From Abelmoschus esculentus (lineage: Eukaryota > Streptophyta > Magnoliopsida > Malvales > Malvaceae): 64,000 nucleotides of DNA. Positions 1 through 9,748 of the stretch are shown in pieces; the stretch's first letter is position 1; each line of letters starts with the position of its first letter. A program made the position numbers and the translations under genes. The DNA is taken from the NCBI GenBank assembly GCA_035048815.1, contig JAUCBN010000004.1:15590001-15654000 (forward strand), read 5' to 3'. Below the pieces are notes generated by a model, which saw only the letters and a program-made list of their open reading frames with translations, did no database searches and had not been told where the DNA came from.

Positions 1-246
1 AATGAACCCAACCTGAAATGCAATCGAACTGAAATCTACACGACCTGAAATCTACCCGACCTAAAACGAAACTGTCAATTATCTGGTTTGGACCCGAACC
101 GTTTGAACCCGACCTGAAATGGACCCGACCTGAAATAGACCCACACCCGACCCGAATCGAGTCAAAACATCAAATCAACCTGAAATAAGCTGTATCCGAT
201 TTTACCCGACCTGAAACCCATTCGAGTAATTGTTTTTACATCCCTA
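1..246. repeat. Degenerate minisatellite / MITE-like end
   Basis: Repeated variants of a 13-15 bp phrase (acccgacctgaaat, gacccgacctgaaatag) run from the window edge to about 225. Read on the minus strand the block starts near 246 as TAGGGATGTAAAAACAATTA and then becomes GGGT/CGGGT-rich. Many plant dispersed repeats begin in this way (TAGGGGTG followed by CGGGT motifs). No coding potential is seen. Positions 247-490 are AT-rich and hold nothing I can name; they would include the promoter of the following gene. Confidence 0.6.
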
Positions 247-490
247 ATTTTGTGTAGTTTTTCTTATAGAAAATAATTTAATTAAAACTTTATTTTAAAT
301 AATTATTAATTATATATTGAGCCCTTAAGATTTTAAATCTTTATTAATTAATTTAATGGTATTTAACGATGTTCAGCGTTAATGGTATTCAACAGTCTTG
401 AACGCATGTGGTAGACTCATCCTATAATAAAATATATTAAACTCTTATTTACTACATTCAACCCTATTTTCCCCCATTTTGATTTCTGAA

Positions 491-1383
491 ATGGAAGGAG
501 GATTTGACCTTACTGCTCTCCCGCAAGATTGTATCGCCGTCATCATTTCCTTTACCTCTCCTCGGGATGCCTGTAGAGTGTCTCTTGTTTCAGCCACCTT
601 TAAATCTGTCGCTGATTCCGATGCCGTTTGGGAAACCTTCTTGCCATCCCAATGCCAGGCTTTCATTTCCTCATCGCTCTCTTTCCCTTCCAAGAAAGAG
701 CTTTATCTCAGCCTATGTGAAAACCCTCTTCTCATCCAGGGTGGACGAATGGTAATTTCATCCTTTCATTGTCGCCGTTTAAGTCTTTTTTAATTGTAAT
801 TAACAATTCCTTAGCACTGTTATGCAAGATGTACAAGTTTAAAACCTGTGAATTTATGGGTGAAATTTGGATGCATCACTTTCTGAAAGTAATTCTAGAT
901 TTTCTGTTTTAATTTTTTAAGGCAGAAAGTATACTGAAATAAAACAAGAATAAATTTAGATAATTGAATTAACTAGATATATGATTTCAATTTTATGTAA
1001 ACATATGTCTCATGTTTGTTCACACTTCATCAAATTAGCTTTAGGTTTTGCTAATTATATTAGTTTTTGTATGTAAAATGTTTTTTTTGATAAAGTTAAA
1101 AGAGACTGGGGAAAAACATTGAAGAAACTTTTGAATTATTAATAGTAAAATAGGCCATGGTTGCTTGAATATTTTTCTTGACAATTTTTTAGTGTTTATT
1201 TTATTTTTATTTCTGTATCTTTCCATGTAAGTGAGTTTTAACAATGTTGGCTTTAATGTAACAGAGTTTGTCGCTGGAAAGAATGAGTGGGAAGGCATGT
1301 TACATGTTATCACCCAGGGACCTCCACATTGCATGGGGTGACACACCTTGTTATTGGACCTGGATTTCTGAAGCCGACTCAAG
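491..1383 (+). pseudogene. F-box / PP2-type lectin gene, exons 1-2 only
   Basis: Exon 1 is 491-751 (87 codons, phase 0). It starts at the ATG after an in-frame TTG and encodes an F-box: L-P-Q-D-C-I-A-V-I-I-S-F-T-S-P-R-D-A-C-R, then V-S-A-T-F-K-S and W-E-T-F-L-P. It ends at an ATG|GT donor. Exon 2 is 1265-1383, after an acceptor AG at 1263-1264, and ends at AG|GTATTA. It encodes MSGKACYMLSPRDLHIAWGD plus a tryptophan-rich tail, the hallmark start of the phloem protein 2 (PP2) lectin domain. The family normally acts as an SCF E3-ligase substrate receptor with a carbohydrate-binding PP2 domain of about 150 residues. The rest of that domain is absent: the pararetrovirus array begins at 1771 and no further PP2 exon is visible downstream. 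Intron 1 (752-1264) is AT-rich and empty. The family call is strong; loss of function is inferred. Confidence 0.82.
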
Positions 1384-1770
1384 GTATTACTCTCCTCCTT
1401 TCATGCTTCAGGGATGTTAATTGTTGGTGCCAACTCTTGGTATTTGAAAATATTTTCGTCTACATTGCTTAAGTTTGGGTATTAACATTATTAAAATATT
1501 CGAATTCAAATATTTCAATTCATATCCTGTAGCAGATTCTGATGAATGTTGCTTTTGACTTAAAATCTGCTTTACTTTCACGGATCATAGATTTAAATAT
1601 TCAAATATGCTATGTGAATCCTCTTATTAACGAGGAGACTGGATTAATATTCAAATCGATTATATATGTTATACTTTTTAAACGTCTTTATCGTATTTTG
1701 GATCCTTGGCATATTCATGAATCTGAAGAACTTTGTTATGTAAATAGGATTTGGAATATATTGAAAAGGA
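1384..1770 (+). other. Putative intron 2 of the PP2-type gene
   Basis: The stretch begins with a GTATTA donor and is AT-rich. A 78-codon open frame at 1542-1778 has no recognisable motif and runs into viral sequence, so I do not call it a gene. It ends at about 1770, where the sequence becomes identical to the viral ORF2 (compare 1771 onward with 8789 onward). Confidence 0.5.
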
Positions 1771-2169
1771 GTTGTTAGACCTGTTCAAGCAAATCAGGAA
1801 GAAATAAAAAAATCTATAGATGATTGTCTAAACAAATGGACAAATTATCAAGTTCTTTCTGCAATAAATTTGAAAATGGAGGCCATGGAGATACTTCAAC
1901 ATGAAGATATTTATAGCTGGACTGATGGAAGAAGAATTTTTATCAGCCAAGAATATGGCCCATGTGCAAGTTCTGGTTACTCAAAACAACCAGAAGCCAT
2001 ACAGCTATTAAAAAGGATAGTAGATATGGATTTGGATTTTCCAGCAGAAATAATTGAAAATATTAATGATACATGGGAAAATTGGAATTCTTCATCACCG
2101 GGATCTGCACATTCAATGAACCTGGATGAAATAGAGACATTCAATCTGACAAATATCCAAGAAGGATAA
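1771..2169 (+). pseudogene. Viral ORF2, 3' fragment (array left end)
   Basis: Matches the last ~130 codons of ORF2 in copy 2 (to 16197), including the shared terminal residues and the TAA at 2167-2169. It joins intron-like host DNA at about 1771. Relative to the other copies it has a small in-frame loss near 1914-1917 (tatagc in place of tattcatgc). It lacks the TGA that copy 1 has at 9104-9106. It cannot be expressed as a whole protein and mainly marks the left breakpoint. Confidence 0.88.
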
Positions 2170-2670
2170 GCCAAATGAAGTAAAAAGTAGTGGCAGACAA
2201 CAAATCGTGCTCCTACAGTAAAGATTCTCAAGCAATTGGCAAAAAGCCAAATGAAGTAAAAAGTAGTGGCAGACAACAAATCGTGCCTCTACAGTAAAGA
2301 TTCTCTACTGTACATAATGCGGCTACTGTAGACAGAAAAAAGACAAAGCCAATCCGGCTATTTAAGGAGAAAGAAGAACCATTTCTCCTCAGACTCGAAT
2401 TCACCATTCTCTCATATTTTACTAAACCCTTTCCTTTCCTCTCATATTATCCGCTGTCTTCCGATCATCATCCTCTCTCCGATCACAATTATCTCTCCTT
2501 TGTAAATTGGTATCAGAGCTACAGCACTTCTGATCCCCTGTATAACATCTTTGTAAGTATTTTGTTATTCAAATACAAGTTTATTTCAGAAGTTTTATCT
2601 TTAAAACTCATATCCCTGTTATTTCGCTTCATTATTGCCGTGTCTCTGGTATAGACGTTAGGCCTTTTTT
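2170..2670 (+). promoter_or_regulatory. Viral intergenic region, copy 1 (promoter, leader)
   Basis: A direct repeat of about 65 bp begins at 2170 and again at 2246 (offset 76 bp; gccaaatgaagtaaaaagta). This resembles the duplicated enhancer-like blocks of caulimovirid promoters. A likely TATA box, TATTTAAGG, lies at 2359-2367. The expected start is then near 2390, about 120 nt upstream of the primer site at 2508-2519. A strong donor-like GTAAGT follows in the leader (about 2552), with an acceptor-like TTTATTTCAG near 2580-2589. The leader ends at the ORF1 ATG (2728), after a GTG-initiated in-frame extension from 2671. Promoter function is inferred from position and motifs. Confidence 0.7.
2508..2519 (+). 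other. Viral primer-binding site (tRNA-Met), copy 1
   Basis: TGGTATCAGAGC is complementary to the 3' end of plant initiator tRNA-Met, the primer for minus-strand synthesis in Caulimoviridae. It lies between the TATA box and ORF1, as expected, and marks coordinate 1 of the viral genome by convention. Confidence 0.92.
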
Positions 2671-2727
2671 GTGAAGCTTGTTGTACAACAGATAACAGAT
2701 GGTTTTAAGTACCTTAAGATAAAAACT

Positions 2728-5700
2728 ATGGAAGAAACGAACTGTTTGTTTAATGAAAAAGATTATAATCATGTTATGCATATAGAGTCTAAAAATGAAA
2801 ATAATATAAGTTTTTTAAGTAAAGGTTTTAATAGTTTAATAGATATAACTTCTATATGTTTTAATAAATTATATAATAAAGTAGATAATCTAGAACAAAA
2901 ATTAGAAGATCTAGGTAATATTACTAGTATAGATTTAAATCAAAACTCTAAAAAATTATTAAATGATATTAATAATAAATTAGAACAAGTTAATTCTTCT
3001 AAACCAGAAGAAGAAGACATTAATCTAGGTCCATTATATTATGGAAATGCTACATCAATATTAACTCTGAATGAAGAACAAACTTCATCCAGTAAACAAA
3101 TTGATAAAGAAAAAACTTTATCAAAAAAGGATGAACAAACATCCAAACAACAAAAATATGATTATAAATCATATAAAGGATTAATTGAACATTGGAAAAT
3201 AAAATTTGCAAGTTCAAATGATGCTTTAGAAAAAGTAGAATATTTAAATCTAGTAGAAAATCTTTATGAAGAACATAAAGAATTATTTAAAAAATTCAAT
3301 TATCATTATATGTTAAAATATGATACTACAGACAGTAGTTCTGATGATGAAACAGAAAATAATTCTGAAAAATCTGATAATATAAAAACTATATCAAATG
3401 AAAGTTCTGATGAAGAAAACACTTCAACAGAAGAAACTATTGATATTCCTGAAAAACAGGAAACTGAAAAATCAATAGGGAAAAGAAAAATAGAAGCAGA
3501 TCCTTTTGAGGATGATTATCTAAGAAGCTTTAATAAAAATCTTGAAATAAATCAAGAAACAATTAGAGTTTCAGAAGATAATATTAATACTAATGATATT
3601 AAAACAGAACAAACTGGTGAAACATCTAATCCTATACCACAAAGTATTGATAATCTTAATAAAAGATCAGTAGCTCAAGGAGGAGTTTATTTAGATCTTA
3701 ATAACATAGCCATATCAGACTATGAAAAAACCATAGATGATTGGGCACAGTCAATGACAATTGTTGTAAACAACAACAACTGGAATAAAGAAAAAATTTT
3801 AAATTATTTTGTTGGAACTTTTCAAGGTGATGTTCTGCAATTCCTTAGACGATGGGAAGAATCAGAATTAGGACAACAACAAAAGGGTAGATTAATTAAC
3901 CAAATTCAAACCCCTAAAGATGTTTTAAAAGGATTAACAAAAATTCTTAAAACAGAATTTTGTGGTTATATTGATAAACAAGATCAGGATAGCCATGCGA
4001 ATTATATTCTATCAAAAATAAAATGATGTGATATTAGAAATTTAGAAGACTACTCAAAAAAGTATCTTCATGAATATCAAAAATTAAAAAATGAAAATAT
4101 TGAATTCTGGAAAAACCAATATTTCAGTAAATTACCTCCACCATGGGATGAAATATGTAGTAATAAATACGATTCCTATGTAGAAAAACATAGCAATCAA
4201 TCAGGAGTTCAAAAAGCACTTATTAATTCTATAGGAAATAGAATTAATTTTGCTAGAGCCAGAATAACTAAGTATTGTTTGCAAAGCAAAGCAAACAAAC
4301 AAGTTAAAAATAAATTAAATAATAGTTATTGCAGTAAAATTCTCAATAACGAACTAGAATTCGGCTGTAAAACCCCTTACAGAAGAAAAATAAAGAAAAA
4401 TAAAAAATATAAATTTATTAAATGGAAACCTTGGAAAAATAAAAATTATCCAAAAAGAGAAAAGAGAAAGTTTATTAGAAGAAAAACCTCTAATAAAACA
4501 AATAGAAAATATAATTGTAAATGTTTCATTTGTGATGAAGAAGGTCACATTGCAACAAATTGCCCTAACAAAGGAAAAAATGCAAAGAAAATAATAAAAA
4601 CCCTTGAAGAACAAGATTGGGAAATTTGTTTTGAACAGGAAATAAATCCTGAAGAAATTCTTTATGAACTAATTTCTGAAACAGAATCAGAAAATAGTAG
4701 CGATGAAGAAGAATACATCTTTATGATGAATGATTCTTCTTCTTCTTCAAATAACCAATTAGAAGAAATACCTATAGAAGAACAACAAGTAATAAAACTT
4801 GGAAATATCATTGGAGAAGAAAAAGATTTATCCAATGAATTAATAGAAGCAATTAATAAAAATCATATTTCTAAAGAAGAAATATACAAAATATCAAAAT
4901 TTAAAATATTTACGCAACGACACATAGAAAAAATAGGTGGAAATACAGTTGCAAGAGATACAAAAGGAGGATTAACAGAAATACCTCTTTTTACAAAAGA
5001 AAAAATAAAACGAATTAGGAAAAAATATCCTCAAATTCGTTATATACATTTAGGAATTATTATGATAACAATCAGGGCATTGTTCAGAAGAGGACATGAT
5101 ATCCCTATTTTAGCTGTATTATTAGATAAAAGATTTGAAAATCCTATAAAATCACTTATAGGAGGAATCCAATCTAATTTACATATGGGAGTAGTAGGTT
5201 TCAAAGTAAAACCAAATTACTTTGTCTCTATTACTGATCCATTAATTACAGAATGTCTTTGTCTCAGAATTCAAACAAAGAATTCTGATATTAAAGATAT
5301 AGCAGAGGATTTAGCAATAAGCTGGACCTCAATTAATGAATATACTAATACCGCAGAAGTAGAAATTAAAGAATTAGATAATAAAATTATCGAGTTGTTT
5401 GAACCAAATAAGTTCACCAACGAAATACAACCTAGATTGGTAAGTCTAAATGATTTAACCTTACCAATAGATTGGGTATTAGAAAACTCTTCTAAGCAAC
5501 ATATACCAGTTAACACAATAGAATATGTAGCTTCAGGAGATAAATTATATTTTAAGAATTCAGCTTTGATAAGTAATCAAAAGCTTGTTTTACCCTCTTC
5601 AAGTCAAATAAATGACGAAATAGATGATGAAAGTAGAGAAGAAATTCTACAATCACAACCAATAGGAATGAAAACCATTCAAATTCCTATTTTTCCAACA

Positions 5701-7674
5701 GATCCAAGTAGAAATTCTATAAGCAGTAGAAGTTCTATAAATTCAAAAAGATTCGAAAATATAAATACCTCGATTCTTTTACAACAAATTAAATTAGGAA
5801 AAGAAGTAATAACCTTCTCAAAACATCAGTCTAGAAAATACTATACTTATATTGAAATTACATTTCAATTTAAAGAATATAATAAATATTCTTTACATGC
5901 TTTGTTAGATACCGGAGCTACAACAAGTAGCTGTAGAAAAAATGCACTTCCTATAGAAAAATGGGAAGAAATGAAACATCCTATTAGAGCAATAGGAATT
6001 GATGGTAATGAAACCATTATTAAATATAAAGCAAAAAACATACCTGTTTATATAAACAATGTTAGGTTTGTTATTTCAAAAATTTTATGTTTCCCTGAAA
6101 TGCATGGAGATATATTGTTAGGAAATAATTTTATTTATCAGTATTTACCTTTTTCAATAGATACTGATAAAGTAATCCTAAATGCAGAAAAAACTGCAGT
6201 AGAAATTAAACTTTTGAATAATCACAAATTTATTTGTGATAAAAATTTTAAAGCAATAAAAAAAGAGAGTATTAATCAGATTGAAACAAATCACTGGTTA
6301 TATAAAATACTAGAAAATAATTTTAGTGAAGAACCACTTAAATTATGGAATAATTATCCTAGATTTTGTAGTATTAAGTTAGAAGACCCAAATAAGATTA
6401 TTAGGGTTAAACCAATGATCTATACCAAAATGGATATAGACGAATTTGAAATTCAAATAAAAGAATTATTAGAAAAAGGGTTAATTGAACCAACTAATAG
6501 CCCTCATTCTAGTCCTGCTTTCATGGTAAGAAACCATTCTGAAATAAAAAGAGGAAAAGCTAGGATGGTTATTAATTATAAAAGACTAAACCAAAATATA
6601 GTCTTTGACGGTTATTTCATTCCAAGAAAGGATGTTTTAATTAATCAAGCTAAACAAGCTCAATATTTTAGTAAATTTGATTGTAAATCAGGATTTTGGC
6701 AAATAATGCTAACTGATGAATCAAAACCACTAACAGCTTTTAGTGTCCCAAACGGACATTATCAGTGGAATGTTATGCCATTTGGTTTGTGTAATGCACC
6801 ACAAATATTCCAGAGATGGATGGATAACATTTTTAATAAATACAAAAAATTTTGTATTGTTTATATTGATGATATTCTAGTGTTCTCTGAAAACTTAGAA
6901 CTACATAGAAAACATCTTAATATAATTTCTCAAGAATTTATCAAAAATGGTATAATTCTTAGCCCTAAGAAAATAGAGCTAGAGAAAAAAGAAATTGAAT
7001 TTCTAGGATTAAAACTATCTTCAGAAGGAATAAAATTACAAGATCATATCCTTGTAAAAATCCTAGAATTTCCTGAAAAACTAGAAGATAAAAAACATCT
7101 TCAACAATTTTTAGGAATAATGAATTATGGAAGAATTTTTCTACCTAATATATCTAAGAAAATAGGTATATTATATGAAAAATTAAAAGGAAATAAACCT
7201 TTTAATTGGACAGAAGATGATTCAAAATTAATTTCTAGAATAAAACTAGAAATTAAAAACATTCCTAAAGTATATCTACCTAAACAAGGTGATAAACTTA
7301 TTCTAGAAACCGATGCATCCGATTACCATTGGGTATGTATTTTAAAAGCTATAACTACAGATGGTAAAGAACTAATTTGTGGATATGATTCTGGTAAGTT
7401 TAAACAAAACGAAATTAATTATGTTATTTTTGAAAAAGAATTGTTAGCTATTAAAAAAGGAATAAAAAAATTCTTTATTTACTTAGCGCCAGAAAAATTT
7501 ATCATAAAAACTGATAATCAGGCGGTTAAACACTTTTTAACTAATAAATCAATTGAAACCATTCCTAGAAGAATTAGGTGGTATAATGAATTGTGTATAT
7601 TTAATTTTGAAGTTTATTATATTAAAAGTTGTAATAATGTTTTGGCTGATTTTCTTAGCAGGCCAGATGGATAA
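2728..7674 (+). pseudogene. Viral ORF1 polyprotein (CP-MP-PR-RT-RH), copy 1
   Basis: One frame of 1648 codons from ATG 2728 to TAA 7672, broken only by TGA at 4024-4026. In order: an acidic, Asn/Lys-rich N-terminus with coiled-coil potential; a coat region with a CX2CX4HX4C zinc knuckle at 4522-4563 (residues ~599-612) after a basic stretch; a 30K-type movement domain at about 5017-5250 (IHLG, FRRG, LLDKRF, NLHMGVVGF); an aspartic protease with LLDTGAT (DTG at 5908); RT with YIDD at 6862-6873 (residue ~1379); RNase H with TDASD (7312), a FEKELLAI glutamate, KTDNQAV and a final LADFLSR. These are capsid, cell-to-cell movement and replication functions. CP before MP resembles cavemovirus ORF1, whereas badna- and petuvirus-type polyproteins put MP first. 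Fusion to the pol domains in one frame is unusual. An 8-nt overlap (ATGGATAA, 7667-7674) links it to ORF2. Confidence 0.9.
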
Positions 7675-9190
7675 GGGTAAAAAACCCTTAATACCAGAAC
7701 AAGTGGGCGAATGGACCACCATAAACAAGTCCAAAAAGGGCAGCACATCTGCTAACCAAGCAACTAGACCAATAATAAGGCCTAACCAAAGATCTGTTAT
7801 AAAACCTAACCAAGGTTTTATCCAAATGCCACCAATGATATATTATCCTAACCAAGGATATTATATTTACAATCCAAGGCCCAATATAAGGCCCAATAAT
7901 CAAAAGCCAGAAAAGCCAATACAACCAGTATGGCTAACACCTGATAAGTCTCAATGGGCTCAAGATCCAAACTGGATGACGCCTAGGAGTTATTCTCAAG
8001 TAATCTCAGAAGCTCAAAACTTTCTAAACCAGAAAGATCAGAAAGAAGAGATAAAGGATTTTTATAATCCTGGATTACCCTTAGAAATTTATTCAATGAT
8101 TAATGATATATGGAAAAGTCATGTCACTAATCAAATAACAAATTTTAGAAGGGCTTTATCAAAATTGTCAGAAAATTTAGTTGAAAAAACAACTAGTTCT
8201 GATGATCTATTGATAAATTCAATAGTTAATAGAGACTGGGAAGATCTTGAACTATGTCTCTGTAATTTTGAAGAGATAAAAAATCTCTTAGAAATTTACT
8301 CGTATTTTTCCAAAAAAGGAGGGGTACATCCTATTTTAGAAAAGGTATACAGATTATGTCTACTAAATAAAGCTAGACATATTCTACCCTCAGAATTATT
8401 TTATAAAATTAACAATAACATCTGTAATCAACAGATGATTTTCCAAGAAAAATTCTCTGAATACTTTGATCAAGTATTTAACTATGAAATTAGTCTAATG
8501 TATGACTCTATATTTCCAGTCATAAAATTTAGACTAAATCATGAACCGTTTGATGTAAAAACCATTGAATGAGGATTTGTCAGAGATATTATTGTACAAA
8601 ACTTTTCCTTTGATTTATTAAAAGATTTTCCATCTTTTATAAAATCTCTTTTTTATAAACAAATAGCAGGATTTGATCACTTCTGCTATTATCATTTTGA
8701 AATTTCTAGCCTAATAGGAATCTATGAAAAAGAAAGATTTTTTCAACCTTATCAAATATGGAAAGTCAGTAAACTCATTGACGGACCAGTTGTTAGACCT
8801 GTTCAAGCAAATCAGGAAGAAATAAAAAAATCTATAGATGATTGTCTAAACAAATGGACAAATTATCAAGTTCTTTCTGCAATAAATTTGAAAATGGAGG
8901 CCATGGAGATACTTCAACATGAAGATATTTATTCATGCTGGACTGATGGAAGAAGAATTTTTATCAGCCAAGAATATGGCCCATGTGCAAGTTCTGGTTA
9001 CTCAAAACAACCAGAAGCCATACAGCTATTAAAAAGGATAGTAGATATGGATTTGGATTTTCCAGCAGAAATAATTGAAAATATTAATGATACATGGGAA
9101 AATTGAAATTCTTCATCACCGGGATCTGCACATTCAATGAACCTGGATGAAATAGAGACATTCAATCTGACAAATATCCAAGAAGGATAA
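7667..9190 (+). pseudogene. Viral ORF2, copy 1 (two premature stops)
   Basis: Starts at the ATG inside ATGGATAA, overlapping the ORF1 stop by 8 nt, and is homologous to the open 507-codon ORF2 of copy 2. Here TGA at 8570-8572 ends the frame after 301 codons and a second TGA lies at 9104-9106. The N-terminus is basic and then Pro/Asn/Gln-rich, with repeated R-P-N-Q/K-P-N-Q units. The rest is an Asn/Lys/Ile-rich globular region with no motif I recognise. The position after RNase H is that of the caulimovirus inclusion-body/transactivator protein, so that role is a candidate by context only. Confidence 0.8.
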
Positions 9191-9748
9191 GCCAAATGAA
9201 GTAAAAAGTAGTGGCAGACAACAAATCGTGCTCCTACAGTAAAGATTCTCAAGCAATTGGCAAAAAGCCAAATGAAGTAAAAAGTAGTGGCAGACAACAA
9301 ATCGTGCCTCTACAGTAAAGATTCTCTACTGTACATAATGCGGCTACTGTAGACAGAAAAAAGACAAAGCCAATCCGGCTATTTAAGGAGAAAGAAGAAC
9401 CATTTCTCCTCAGACTCGAATTCACCATTCTCTCATATTTTACTAAACCCTTTCCTTTCCTCTCATATTATCCGCTGTCTTCCGATCATCATCCTCTCTC
9501 CGATCACAATTATCTCTCCTTTGTAAATTGGTATCAGAGCTACAGCACTTCTGATCCCCTGTATAACATCTTTGTAAGTATTTTGTTATTCAAATACAAG
9601 TTTATTTCAGAAGTTTTATCTTTAAAACTCATATCCCTGTTATTTCGCTTCATTATTGCCGTGTCTCTGGTATAGACGTTAGGCCTTTTTTGTGAAGCTT
9701 GTTGTACAACAGATAACAGATGGTTTTAAGTACCTTAAGATAAAAACT
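9191..9748 (+). promoter_or_regulatory. Viral intergenic region, copy 2
   Basis: Same content as the first intergenic region: the 76-bp-offset direct repeat (9191 and 9267), TATTTAAGG at 9380-9388, the primer site TGGTATCAGAGC at 9529-9540, then the leader to ATG 9749. I see no difference from copy 1 across this stretch. Because it lies between two viral genomes, a transcript starting here could read all of copy 2 and enter the third repeat. This is the arrangement from which terminally redundant RNA could form, but the coding region behind it is defective. Confidence 0.8.

Noticed and set aside
445..693. Minus-strand open frame over exon 1
   Set aside because: Shadow of the F-box exon, which has clear motifs and splice sites on the plus strand.
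1542..1778. 78-codon plus-strand open frame between the PP2 exons and the virus
   Set aside because: No motif, AT-rich, runs across the viral junction; more likely intron sequence.
2508..2519. TGGTATCAGAGC repeats as tRNA gene pieces
   Set aside because: Only the primer-complementary 12-13 bases are present, at primer-site positions of the virus and copia elements.
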